Position numbers and translations under genes: made by a program. A DNA stretch of 64,000 nucleotides from assembly GCF_012328925.1 (NCBI RefSeq), contig NZ_JAAXLS010000005.1, positions 248,001 through 312,000 of the forward strand, written 5' to 3'. This DNA comes from Amycolatopsis acididurans. GTDB taxonomy: Bacteria > Actinomycetota > Actinomycetes > Mycobacteriales > Pseudonocardiaceae. Positions 1 to 7,871 of the stretch are shown in pieces; the first letter of the stretch is position 1; every line of letters starts with the position of its first letter. The notes under the pieces are model-generated. The model made no database searches. It was given only the letters and a program-made list of their open reading frames with translations, and had not been told where the DNA came from.

Positions 1-377
1 TAGTCGAGGGCCTGCGCGCGGCTGATCAGCTTCGCCGGTACGCCGTTGGCCACGGCGCGTTCGGCGAGTACGTGCAGCGCTGGCAGTTCGGACTCGTCGG
101 TCGCGACGACGAGCTTGCCGCACACCTCGACCCCGACGCCGTTCTCCCGTGCGAAGTCCACAATGGACCCGTTGCCCGCGACGGACATGCGCGCCTTCGC
201 CGAACCCGGTTTGTAGTAGAGCCCGGCGTGCACGACGTTGGAGTTGTGCCCGGTCTGGTGCGCGGCCCAGTGGTCTTCCTTCTCCAGCACCACCGCCTCG
301 GCGCCGCGGCGGGTCAGTTCCCACGCCACGGCCAGCCCGAGGATGCCACCACCGATGACGACGACTCGCTGTGCCAC
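1..377 (-). CDS. lhgO: L-2-hydroxyglutarate oxidase, N-terminal part (cut by window edge)
   Basis: Reading the minus strand from GTG at 377 gives an FAD-dependent oxidoreductase N-terminus that stays open to base 1, so the C-terminal two thirds lie outside the window. Residues 5-20 hold the dinucleotide-binding glycines (VVVIGGGILGLAVAWEL), followed by an acidic residue at the end of the second strand (VLEKE). The stretch HNSNVVHAGLYYKPGS matches the LhgO/YgaF type, which oxidises L-2-hydroxyglutarate to 2-oxoglutarate and passes electrons to the quinone pool. A glycine oxidase or other DAO-family enzyme is possible because only about 125 residues are visible. The gene is divergent from the sugar operon that follows. 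Confidence 0.72.
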   Translation of the reverse strand, partial: MAQRVVVIGGGILGLAVAWELTRRGAEAVVLEKEDHWAAHQTGHNSNVVHAGLYYKPGSAKARMSVAGNGSIVDFARENGVGVEVCGKLVVATDESELPALHVLAERAVANGVPAKLISRAQALD

Positions 378-471
378 GTCGCCCAGGGTAAGCGCTGCGC
401 GTAACCGCTGGTTCGCCTGATCGTGTGACGGGGTGCTCGGCTTAGACTTCGCGCGCCGAAGAGGGAGCCGC

Positions 472-1572
472 ATGTCAGAGAGCATCGCGCTGGGACAGCC
501 GACCGTGGGCGAAGAGGAACTCGCCGCGGTCGCGGAGGTGTTCGCCTCCGGCTGGCTCGCGGGGGCGGGTCCGGCCTGCCGCCGGTTCGAGGAGCGCTTC
601 GCCGCGGCCACCGGAACCGCGCACGCGCTCGCGACGAGCAACTGCGGTTCGGCGCTGTTCCTCGGGCTCAAGGCGCTCGGCGTACGGCCGGGCGACGAAG
701 TGATCGTCGCCGACTACACCTTCCCGGCCACCGGGCACGCCGTGCTGCAGGCGGGCGCGACCCCGGTCTTCGCCGACGTGTGCGCGGACTCGTTCTGTGC
801 CGATCCGGCGGCGATCGAGGCCGCGATCACGCCGCGCACGGTCGGCGTTCTCGTCGTGGACCTCGCGGGCCAGCCCGGGGATTTCGACGCCTACCGCGCG
901 ATCGCCGACCGGCACGGGCTCTGGTTGTTCGAGGACGCGGCCTGCGCGGCGGGCGCGACCTACCGGAGCGAACCGGCGGGCAGCCTCGCCGATCTCGCGG
1001 CGTTTTCCTTCCACGGCCGCAAGGGCATCACCGCTGGTGAGGGCGGGGCGCTGGTCTCCGACCGTGCCGAGCTGATCGAGCGGGCCCGCAAGCTGCACAC
1101 CTACGGCGTCGAACCCGCCTACGGCCGCGACGGGCTGCCGGTGTTCGACGAACTCGGCTACAACTTCCGGCTGTCGGAGGTACAGGCCGCGATCCTGGGC
1201 GTGCAGCTCGACCGGCTGCCGGACCTGCTCGCCGCGCGCCGGTCGGTGGCCAAGCGGTACTCGGCGGCGTTCGCGGATCTCGCGCCCGCGGAACTGCCCG
1301 ACCGGGAACACCCGTGGCAGTCCTATTTGCTCCTGCTCCCGCCGGAGATCGACCGGGACCGGGCGATGACGGAACTGCGCACGCGCGGGGTGCAGTGCAC
1401 GATCGGCACCTACGCCTCGCACCTGCAGCCGGTCTACGGTCCACAGCCGCCGCAGCCGGTGTCCGCCGACCTGTTCCGGCGGCACCTCGCCGTTCCCATG
1501 CACGCGAATCTCACGGACGACCAGGTCGGCCGTGTCATCGACAACGTCCGAGAGGTGCTGGAAATTGCCTGA
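472..1572 (+). CDS. DegT/DnrJ/EryC1/StrS-type sugar aminotransferase
   Basis: A 366-residue PLP enzyme of the nucleotide-sugar aminotransferase fold. The likely Schiff-base lysine is K184 in SFHGRKGITAGEGG, and D155 (WLFEDAACA) would bind the pyridine nitrogen. SNCGSALFLGL near residue 56 matches the phosphate-binding region. ATG 472 is preferred over an upstream in-frame start at 433 because GAGGGAG lies 4 nt before it and family similarity begins there. The family transaminates keto sugar nucleotides; the substrate cannot be read from sequence. It is first in an operon with an epimerase (8-nt overlap), a glycosyltransferase and an acyltransferase, which suggests an N-acylated amino sugar placed on a surface glycan or metabolite. 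Confidence 0.85.
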   Translation: MSESIALGQPTVGEEELAAVAEVFASGWLAGAGPACRRFEERFAAATGTAHALATSNCGSALFLGLKALGVRPGDEVIVADYTFPATGHAVLQAGATPVFADVCADSFCADPAAIEAAITPRTVGVLVVDLAGQPGDFDAYRAIADRHGLWLFEDAACAAGATYRSEPAGSLADLAAFSFHGRKGITAGEGGALVSDRAELIERARKLHTYGVEPAYGRDGLPVFDELGYNFRLSEVQAAILGVQLDRLPDLLAARRSVAKRYSAAFADLAPAELPDREHPWQSYLLLLPPEIDRDRAMTELRTRGVQCTIGTYASHLQPVYGPQPPQPVSADLFRRHLAVPMHANLTDDQVGRVIDNVREVLEIA

Positions 1573-2494
1573 CCGACGGGTGTTCTTCACCGGTGGCGGC
1601 GGATTCATCGCCGCGCACACCATTCCGCTGCTGACCGAGCGCGGCTATTCGGTGCGGATCTTCGACAACATGACCCGCGGCGACCGTGACCGGGTCGGCG
1701 AGTTCGTGGCCACCGGCAAGGTCGAACTGGTCGAGGCCGACGTGCGCTACGGCGGCGCGGTGCGCGAGGCGATCCGCGGCTGCACGCACGTCATCCACTT
1801 CGCCACCGTCTCGATCAACAAGTCGATCGCCGATCCACACGAGTCGATCGACATCAACATGACCGGCAACCACAACGTGTTCGCCGCCGCGGCCGCGGAA
1901 GGCGTGCAGCGGCTGGTGTTCGCGTCTTCGGCCTCGGTGTACGGCGAGCCGCGCAAACTGCCGATGCACGAGGACGATCCGCTGAACCCGCTGACCCCGT
2001 ACTGCATCAGCAAACGCGCGGGCGAGGACCTGCTCGGCTTCTACCAGCGCCGATCCGGTCTGTCGTGGATCGCACTGCGGTTCTTCAACGTGTACGGGCC
2101 GGGACAGCGGATCGAGGCGTACTACACCTCGGTGATCAACCACTTCATCCAGCGCCTGCGCGCGGGGCGGCCGCCCCTGATCGACGGCAAGGGCGAGCAG
2201 TCGATGGACTTCGTGCACGTCACCGACCTCGCGAAGGCCGTCGTGCGCGCGCTCGAATCCGAGCGGGACTGTGTGCCGATCAACATCGGCACCGGGATCG
2301 ACACCTCGATCGCGACGCTGGCGAAGCTGCTGATCGACGCGGTCGGCGTGGACGTCGAGCCCGAATTCAACCCGCGCGACGTGCTCGTCTCGCGCCGCGC
2401 CGCGGACATCACGCGCGCCAGGGAGATCCTCGGCTGGGAGCCGGAAATCCCGGTGGAGCAAGGCATGCGCGCACTCGTCGAGTCGTACGGCTGA
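1565..2494 (+). CDS. NAD-dependent epimerase/dehydratase (extended SDR)
   Basis: A 309-residue extended short-chain dehydrogenase acting on nucleotide sugars. The N-terminal Rossmann glycines are FTGGGGFIAA at residues 8-17, SSASVYGEP is at about 121-129, and the catalytic pair is Y146/K150 in YCISK. RFFNVYGPGQR and a C-terminal NIGTG motif are typical of UDP-glucose 4-epimerase-like enzymes. The start is TTG at 1565, overlapping the end of the aminotransferase, with GAGAGGTG upstream; no ATG or GTG in this frame starts as close to the Rossmann motif. It probably supplies or modifies the sugar nucleotide used by the neighbouring aminotransferase and GT4. The exact reaction (epimerase, dehydratase or reductase) is unresolved. 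Confidence 0.83.
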   Translation: MPDRRVFFTGGGGFIAAHTIPLLTERGYSVRIFDNMTRGDRDRVGEFVATGKVELVEADVRYGGAVREAIRGCTHVIHFATVSINKSIADPHESIDINMTGNHNVFAAAAAEGVQRLVFASSASVYGEPRKLPMHEDDPLNPLTPYCISKRAGEDLLGFYQRRSGLSWIALRFFNVYGPGQRIEAYYTSVINHFIQRLRAGRPPLIDGKGEQSMDFVHVTDLAKAVVRALESERDCVPINIGTGIDTSIATLAKLLIDAVGVDVEPEFNPRDVLVSRRAADITRAREILGWEPEIPVEQGMRALVESYG

Positions 2495-2497
2495 GCG

Positions 2498-3715
2498 ATG
2501 CGCATCGTTGTCGTCAACAACTTCTTCCCGCCGCGGGTGGGGGGAAGCGCGCACATGGCCGCGTCGCTGGCGCAGTCCTACGCGCGCGAGGGTCACGACG
2601 TTCTCGTCGTCACGGCCGCCTACGGCCAGGCGCCGCGGAGCGAGGAACGCGACGGCTACCGGATCGTGCGGCTGCCCGCGGCGAAGATGCCCAAGCTCGG
2701 GTGGTCGATCGACTTCGACCTGAGCTTCACCGCGCCGGTGCCGGGAAACCGGCGCCGGCTCTACCGGTTGCTGCACGAGTTCCAGCCCGATGTGCTGCAC
2801 CTGCACGGCCAGTTCTTCGACCTGTCATGGCTCGCGGGCGCGTACGCGCGCAAGCAGCGGATTCCGGTGCTGCTCACCGTGCACACCCTGCTCGTCAGCG
2901 ACAATCCGGCCTACAGCGCGTTGTTCCGGTTGCTCGACGCCGCGGTGGTGCGGCCCATCCTGCGGCGGATCAACCCCCGCTACGTGCTGCTGGACAAGCT
3001 CGGCGTGGACTACTGCGCGCGGCGGTACGGCGTCACGGCGCGCAACTCCGAACGGCTGCCGATCCCGGTCGACACCGAGCATCTCGACCACACCCCGATC
3101 CGCGACGTGCGCGCGGAGAACGGGATCGGCGACGGACCGTTGATCGTCTCGCTCGGGCACGTCATCCCGCTGCGCGACCGGATCCCGCTCGTGGAAGCGC
3201 TTCCCGAGATCCTCGCCCGGCATCCGCGGACGAAGGTGCTCGTGGTCGGCCGGGTCTATCACGACGCTTTCCTGCGCCGGGCGGAAGAACTCGGCGTCCG
3301 GGAGGCGCTCGTGGTGACGGGCGCGGTGCCGCGGCAGGACGTGCCGTCGTACTTCGCCGCCGCCGACATCGTCACGCACGACCTCAACGGCGGCTGCGGT
3401 ACGGCGTCACTGGAGGCGATGGCCTCGGGCACCGCGACGATCGCGTCGGTCGCCGAGGACAACTATCCCGGCATCGATCTGTGTGACGGCGAGAACATCC
3501 TCCTCGTGCCACCGGATGACGCCAGTGCGGTCGCGTCCACTGTGGTCGGACTGCTGGACGATCCGCAGCGGCGTGCCGGAATCGCACGGCGGCAGAGCGG
3601 GCTGGTGCGCGGCAGCTTCGCGCTGGGCGTCGTGGCGAAGGAACACCTGCGTATCCTGGAGGGCCTATGTTCTTCGACGACGAGCGCAGCAACCGCCTCC
3701 GTCCCCAGATCCTGA
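2498..3715 (+). CDS. Family 4 glycosyltransferase
   Basis: A 405-residue GT-B glycosyltransferase beginning MRIVVVNNFFPPRVGG, the typical GT4 N-terminal strand and glycine loop. The donor-binding half holds SLGHVIPLRDR (near residue 218) and an E-x7-E-like region ending LEAMASGTATIAS at about residues 304-317. It would transfer a sugar from a nucleotide donor on the cytoplasmic face. It starts 3 nt after the epimerase stop and its last 49 nt overlap the acyltransferase gene, so co-translation with both is likely. Donor and acceptor are not predictable; the amino sugar made by the upstream genes is the natural guess. Confidence 0.85.
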   Translation: MRIVVVNNFFPPRVGGSAHMAASLAQSYAREGHDVLVVTAAYGQAPRSEERDGYRIVRLPAAKMPKLGWSIDFDLSFTAPVPGNRRRLYRLLHEFQPDVLHLHGQFFDLSWLAGAYARKQRIPVLLTVHTLLVSDNPAYSALFRLLDAAVVRPILRRINPRYVLLDKLGVDYCARRYGVTARNSERLPIPVDTEHLDHTPIRDVRAENGIGDGPLIVSLGHVIPLRDRIPLVEALPEILARHPRTKVLVVGRVYHDAFLRRAEELGVREALVVTGAVPRQDVPSYFAAADIVTHDLNGGCGTASLEAMASGTATIASVAEDNYPGIDLCDGENILLVPPDDASAVASTVVGLLDDPQRRAGIARRQSGLVRGSFALGVVAKEHLRILEGLCSSTTSAATASVPRS

Positions 3716-4224
3716 CCGAACTCGTCGGGCAGTACCTCAACGACGCCGAACGCGCCCGGCTGTACGGACTGCCGGAGACCACCCGCATCCGGGAGCGCGC
3801 GAAGATCATCAACCCGGAGCGATTGCGGCTCGGTGAGCACTGCTGGATCGGCGAGGGCGCGGTGCTCGACGCGAGCGGCGGGCTCACGGTCGGCGAGCAC
3901 ACCAGCATCGGCGTCAACACGCTCGTGTTCACGCACTCCAGCTGGCTGGCGAACATGATGCTGGAGAACCACACAGGCAGCGATCTCATCGAGCGCAAAC
4001 CGGTGTCCATCGGCAAGGGCTGCTTCATCGGCAGCCTCGTCGTGATCATGCCCGGCGTGACGATCGGGGATTTCGCCGTCGTGCAGCCGAATTCCGTCGT
4101 GGCGAAGGACGTGCCGGAGCGCTGCCTGGTCGCGGGCAATCCGGCGCGGGTGTTCCAGCGCTACGACGAGGAGTACATCAGGGCCGAGGCCGCCCGCGTC
4201 CGTGCGGAGAACGCGGGCGACTAG
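3667..4224 (+). CDS. Left-handed beta-helix acyltransferase (acetyltransferase-like)
   Basis: A 185-residue protein with hexapeptide-repeat turns across residues 55-160 (IGEGAVLDA, VGEHTSIGVNT, IGKGCFIGSLVVIMPGVTIGDFAVV) and the family ending GNPARVF. This is the WbbJ/LacA-type fold that moves acetyl or other acyl groups from CoA to sugar hydroxyl or amino groups. ATG 3667 is supported by GGAGG about 5 nt upstream, even though it lies inside the GT4 gene (49-nt overlap). Its position after an aminotransferase, epimerase and GT4 suggests O- or N-acylation of the sugar this operon makes. It is distinct from the LpxA-type protein at 11932, which has LpxA catalytic histidines this one lacks. Confidence 0.82.
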   Translation: MFFDDERSNRLRPQILTELVGQYLNDAERARLYGLPETTRIRERAKIINPERLRLGEHCWIGEGAVLDASGGLTVGEHTSIGVNTLVFTHSSWLANMMLENHTGSDLIERKPVSIGKGCFIGSLVVIMPGVTIGDFAVVQPNSVVAKDVPERCLVAGNPARVFQRYDEEYIRAEAARVRAENAGD

Positions 4225-4757
4225 CGGGCGATCCGCCGCGCCACGACCACACCGGCGGCCAGCAGCACCAGCGCACCCGCGATCCACACCCACACCGGCA
4301 CCGCGGAGTCCGTTGTGGACGGCGCGGCGGCCGCGGCCTGCACCTGCGGGGCGGGAGTTCCCTCGCCCGGCATAGTGAGGGTGAAGGTGTAGGAACCCGA
4401 AACGGGATGCCCGTCCTCGGAGACGATGTGGTAGCCGACCGTGTAGATCCCGGCCGGGCCAAGCGGGCGCAGCGGCACCGACACGGTCTCGGCCCGCACG
4501 GTCGTCGCGCCCGCTTCCCAGTGCGAGGTCCTGTCCGGCCCGAGGACGGTGATCTCGTTGAAGCCGTCGTCGACCGGCTCGTTGAAGACGAGTTCCACAC
4601 TGGACGGTGCACTCGCGACGGACGAGTTCTTGGCGGGTGTGGCGGATTCCAGCACGTCGTGCGCGTCCGCGGCGTGGGTGCCCGCGAGCAGCAGCGCGGC
4701 CACGGTGAAGACGAGGCCGCACAGCCTGATCAGCAGGTTTCTGGTTTTCGGCAACAT
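4221..4757 (-). CDS. CopC-domain copper-binding protein, membrane anchored
   Basis: A 178-residue exported protein. Residues 1-32 form a signal peptide, after which the mature chain would start with or near His (AHDVLESATPAKN), the copper(II)-coordinating N-terminus typical of CopC. The beta-sandwich continues through VELVFNEPVDDG and the family signature SEDGHPVSGSYTFTL. An alanine/proline linker and one C-terminal membrane helix (VWVWIAGALVLLAAGVVV) with an Arg-rich tail anchor it outside the membrane. It is on the strand opposite the CopD and cupredoxin genes but only about 400 bp away, so it belongs to the same copper-handling cluster. Its stop overlaps the convergent acyltransferase by 4 nt. 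Confidence 0.85.
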   Translation of the reverse strand: MLPKTRNLLIRLCGLVFTVAALLLAGTHAADAHDVLESATPAKNSSVASAPSSVELVFNEPVDDGFNEITVLGPDRTSHWEAGATTVRAETVSVPLRPLGPAGIYTVGYHIVSEDGHPVSGSYTFTLTMPGEGTPAPQVQAAAAAPSTTDSAVPVWVWIAGALVLLAAGVVVARRIAR

Positions 4758-5133
4758 TGTCCGAGAACAGTAGCTCAGGCGCCGACCGCGAATTGTAAAT
4801 CAGAGATTAATAGGTTCTCACCGCGGGAACCGCGCGGCCAAAATGGACGACCTCGTTTCCTGGGACTTTGGCGCGAACCTCGTCGGCGCTCCCACTCTTA
4901 CGGGTGACGCCACGAGCCCTCTCACCTCGATCGCGTAACCAAGGTGGGAGTCGTTTTACGGTGCATTCACACGAGGGATATCCCACGAAACATGGGAACT
5001 GGTCTGATCGTGGCCCAGCAGAGCCAATAGACCGAACGGACTATCGCTCGGGCAAATTCGTCTCTTCCCCTCATCTGTCGAGAGAGGCGAGCCGATCGTT
5101 ACGTCCCGAGCCGAGATTGCGAGGAACCAGCTG
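4758..5133. other. Intergenic region between divergent copper-cluster genes
   Basis: About 376 bases with no credible coding sequence, separating copC (minus) from the plus-strand gene at 5134. It is less GC-rich near the copC start and must hold divergent promoters. A 10-nt palindrome GGGATATCCC sits at about 4976-4985; I do not recognise it as a CsoR or other known copper operator. Confidence 0.5.
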
Positions 5134-5790
5134 GTGGCGACACTGAGTCGGGAAAACGTCATCGCGGCGATGCTGGTGACGGGTGTCGTGGTGATCGTCG
5201 GCTTCGCCTCCGGGCTCGGCCTGCGCACCACCACCTCGAACCAGCAGGCCGCCGCTCCCGCGGTGACGCAGCCGCAGCCCGACGCGGGCACGGGACTGCC
5301 GGAAGGCGGGCTGCCGCAGGCGATCCAGCCGCCCGCGATGACCATGCCCGGTACCGAACTACACGGCACGGACGTGCCACCCGCCGACGCGAGCGGTGTG
5401 GCGGTTGGTGTGGACCAGCCGCCCGCCGACGCCGGCACCGTGCCACCGCTGCCGATCACGACCCCCGGCGCACCGACCACGCCGGGCCTGCCCGCCACGC
5501 CAGGCCAGCCGGCGGCGCCGGCGGCGTGCCTGCCCGGGGTGGCGCAACAGGTTGCCGACGCGGCCAACAACGTCGTCGCCTCGGTGCCCGCGGTCGGCGG
5601 CCTCACCGGCACGCTCGGGTTGACGCAGGCCCCCGACGGCAGCGCCCCGGGAATGCTCAACACGCTGCTGTACCAGGTCACGGGTTATTGCGCGCCAACG
5701 GATCCCGCGGCCCCGGCGACGGCACCCGTGGCGGCGGCCACGGCTCCCGTCGCGGGACTGCTGCCCGCGCTGCCGAAGGTGGGCGGCTGA
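5134..5790 (+). CDS. Secreted or anchored proline/alanine-rich protein of unknown function
   Basis: A 218-residue protein with a single N-terminal hydrophobic segment (residues 8-28, VIAAMLVTGVVVIVGFASGLG) acting as signal anchor. A long low-complexity Pro/Ala/Thr/Gly region to about residue 128 is followed by a compact segment with two cysteines (CLPGVAQQVADAANN and TGYCAPTD). GTG 5134 is chosen because AGGAA lies 7-8 nt upstream and the hydrophobic segment follows at once. I do not recognise the family. Its stop overlaps the CopD-like gene start (TGATG), so the two are translationally coupled; it may be an extracytoplasmic partner of that copper protein. Confidence 0.72.
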   Translation: MATLSRENVIAAMLVTGVVVIVGFASGLGLRTTTSNQQAAAPAVTQPQPDAGTGLPEGGLPQAIQPPAMTMPGTELHGTDVPPADASGVAVGVDQPPADAGTVPPLPITTPGAPTTPGLPATPGQPAAPAACLPGVAQQVADAANNVVASVPAVGGLTGTLGLTQAPDGSAPGMLNTLLYQVTGYCAPTDPAAPATAPVAAATAPVAGLLPALPKVGG

Positions 5791-6704
5791 TGGACATCAC
5801 CGTCACCAAGGCGCTCTACATCGCAGCCCGCGCGGTGGACTACTTCGGCATGACACTGTTCCTCGGCGGGCTGTTGTTCATCGCGTTCCTGTGGCCGCGC
5901 GGCGGCGACCACGGGCGTGCCCGTGGCGTCGTCGTCACCGGCTGGATCCTCGGCGTGGTGGGCACGGTCAGCGCGATCGGACTCGAAGGCGCGTGGATCT
6001 CGCAGCGCTCCCCGGCGGATTTCCTGAACTGGGACCTGATCACGCAGGTGCTCGACGTCCACTTCGGAAAGGTGTGGTTCGCCAGGACGTTGCTGTGGCT
6101 GCTCGGCGGCGTCGTGCTCGCCCAGGTGCTGCAGCGCGGCCGCGTCGCGGCGACGTCGCTGGGATGGCGGGTCGGGCTGATGGCCATCGGCTTCGGACTG
6201 CTGCGCACCACCGGGATGACCGGCCACGCCTCGGAAAGCGTTCGCCCGACGCTCGCGCAGATCGCGGACTTCCTGCACGTGCTGGGCATCTGCGCCTGGC
6301 TCGGCGGGCTCGCGATGCTGCTGTTCGGCCTGCTCGCCCGACGGGATCCGGACGAACTCGCCGCCGTGGTCCCCCGCTACTCGAAACTCGCCATGGGCTC
6401 GGTGCTGCTGATCATCGCCGGCGGTGTGGTGCTGACCTGGCAGACGCTCGGCTCGGCCGGAAAGCTGTTCAGCACCGACTACGGCCGCACGCTGCTGTTC
6501 AAGATCGTCGTGCTCGCGGTGATCCTGCTCGCCGCACAAGGAAGTCGCAGCTGGGTCAACCGCAGGCTCGACTTCGCCGTGGTGCTGCGCGGCCAGGCCT
6601 CCGCCGTGCGCCCCTTCGTCTATTCCGTCGCCGCCGAGACCGCGCTCGTGATCGTGGTCGTCGTCGCGGCGAGTCTGCTCGTCACGGCCAGTCCCGGCCG
6701 ATGA
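5790..6704 (+). CDS. CopD-family integral membrane protein (copper uptake/resistance)
   Basis: A 304-residue polytopic protein with about eight membrane helices, starting at ATG 5790 inside the upstream stop. The CopD core is visible: an R-T-x-G-M-T-G-H-A-S segment (residues 137-146) with a conserved His, FLHVLGICAWLGGLAMLLFGL (about 161-181), and later helices with GGVVLTWQTLGSA and TDYGRTLLFKIVVLAVILLAAQ. CopD proteins work with periplasmic or extracellular CopC to move copper across the membrane; here copC is nearby on the other strand. The role is inferred from family and context. Confidence 0.85.
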   Translation: MDITVTKALYIAARAVDYFGMTLFLGGLLFIAFLWPRGGDHGRARGVVVTGWILGVVGTVSAIGLEGAWISQRSPADFLNWDLITQVLDVHFGKVWFARTLLWLLGGVVLAQVLQRGRVAATSLGWRVGLMAIGFGLLRTTGMTGHASESVRPTLAQIADFLHVLGICAWLGGLAMLLFGLLARRDPDELAAVVPRYSKLAMGSVLLIIAGGVVLTWQTLGSAGKLFSTDYGRTLLFKIVVLAVILLAAQGSRSWVNRRLDFAVVLRGQASAVRPFVYSVAAETALVIVVVVAASLLVTASPGR

Positions 6705-6755
6705 CCGGTCAATCCGAGAAAGGAGTCCGCTGCATGGACGAGCCCGAAACCCGAG

Positions 6756-6816
6756 CCTCGACCACGTGAAGTCCGCGCACCTGCTGGCCCCGCCGGCCAC
6801 CCAGCTCACTTGTTGA
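6756..6816 (+). pseudogene. Fossil fragment of the DLL-repeat cupredoxin gene
   Basis: In the frame ending at the TGA of 6814-6816 this piece reads LDHVKSAHL, then LAPPATQLTC and stop. The first nine residues equal the start of the 57-residue repeat in the next gene (from 7482), and QLTC-stop equals that gene's C-terminus. At DNA level 27 of 28 bases from 6756 match those from 7481. It has no start codon or ribosome site of its own. It looks like the remains of a tandem paralogue with an internal deletion; I infer duplication followed by decay. Confidence 0.6.
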
Positions 6817-6839
6817 GAAACCCCGAAAGGAAAACCTGA

Positions 6840-7796
6840 ATGGACAAGTCCCAAACTCCCGTCGAGGACGCCCCGAAGGCGTCCCAGAAGCGGCCCACGT
6901 GGCTGGTCGGGTTGGCGATCGTCGCGCTGGCGGGAGTGCTGTTCAGCTTCGCCAGCCTGTCCTCGAGCAAGACCGAGAACTCGGCGCTGCCCGCCAGCCT
7001 GCAGTCGAACCCGGTGGCGACGCAGCTGTACGAAAAGCTCGCCGATGCACAGGCCACCAGCAAGGCCGTCGAGATGAAGGGCTACGCGTTCTCGCCCTCG
7101 ACGCTGCAGATCTCCGTGGGCGACACGGTGACCTGGACCAACAACGACAGCGCCCCGCACAACGTGGTGGTGACCGACGGCCCGGAGAAGTTCTCGTCGC
7201 CGTTGATCCAGCAGGGCCAGACGTTCAGCCACACCTTCACCCAGGCCGGAACGTACTCCTACTACTGCAGCGTGCACCCGGACATGAAGGCCACCATCAC
7301 GGTGACCGGCGGCGGTGCCACGACGCAGCCGACCACCGGCGCGCCGACCAGCGCGCCCGCGCCGTCGTCCTCGTCGTCGATGCCGATGCCGTCGAGCTCG
7401 GAGTCGTCGTCGCACTCGATGCCGTCGTCGACGCCCAGCAGCGGCACCGGCTGTGTCTCGCACGAGGTGCTGCAGCCGATCCTCGACCACGTCAAGTCCG
7501 CGCACCTGGAGACCTCGCCCGGTCAGCAGGTGACCGACCTGCTGAACCTGGACCAGTACGTCAAGACCCACACGGTGTGGCTGGAGCAGGTGCTGAGCCC
7601 GGTGTTCAACGGTGACGCCGACCAGGTGGCCAAGGACACCCTGGCGCCGATCCTGCAGCACGTGCAGTCGGCCCACCTGGAGACCTCGCTCGGTCAGCAG
7701 GTGACCGACCTGCTGAACCTGGACCAGTACATCAAGACCCACACGGTCTGGCTGGAGCAGGTGCTCACCCCGCTGATGAGCCAGCTGACCTGCTGA
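6840..7796 (+). CDS. Membrane-anchored cupredoxin with C-terminal tandem repeats
   Basis: A 318-residue protein in three parts. Residues 1-20 are cytoplasmic and 21-40 a membrane anchor. Residues 75-156 form a cupredoxin domain with a complete type 1 copper site: H107 (SAPHNVV), C143, H146 and M149 (YYCSVHPDM). A Ser/Pro/Met-rich linker (about 160-207) is followed by two 57-residue helical repeats, each carrying SAHLETS and QQVTDLLNLDQY. ATG 6840 follows a GAAAGGAAAA ribosome site. The protein would bind copper outside the membrane and could shuttle electrons or buffer copper. The repeat half is unfamiliar to me. A strong hairpin follows the stop. Confidence 0.85.
   Translation: MDKSQTPVEDAPKASQKRPTWLVGLAIVALAGVLFSFASLSSSKTENSALPASLQSNPVATQLYEKLADAQATSKAVEMKGYAFSPSTLQISVGDTVTWTNNDSAPHNVVVTDGPEKFSSPLIQQGQTFSHTFTQAGTYSYYCSVHPDMKATITVTGGGATTQPTTGAPTSAPAPSSSSSMPMPSSSESSSHSMPSSTPSSGTGCVSHEVLQPILDHVKSAHLETSPGQQVTDLLNLDQYVKTHTVWLEQVLSPVFNGDADQVAKDTLAPILQHVQSAHLETSLGQQVTDLLNLDQYIKTHTVWLEQVLTPLMSQLTC
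7482..7778 (+). repeat. Tandem 171-bp repeat within the cupredoxin gene
   Basis: Two copies, starting at 7482 and 7653, offset by 171 bp (57 codons). About 42 codons align with few differences, including an unbroken identical stretch covering GQQVTDLLNLDQY. Many changes are synonymous or conservative (V/I, S/T), which suggests fairly recent internal duplication with protein-level constraint. Confidence 0.85.
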
Positions 7797-7803
7797 TCGG
7801 GAA

Positions 7804-7842
7804 GCGGTGGCCCGGCCGAGAAGCGGTCGGCCGGGCCACCGC
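7804..7842 (+). terminator. Strong hairpin after the cupredoxin gene
   Basis: A perfect 15-bp stem (GCGGTGGCCCGGCCG at 7804-7818 pairing with 7828-7842) closes a 9-nt loop, starting 7 nt after the stop at 7796. No clear T-run follows, so this may be an actinomycete-style terminator or an mRNA-stabilising 3' end. Confidence 0.65.
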
Positions 7843-7871
7843 GTCCCATTGTCACACCGAGGAGGACGCCG

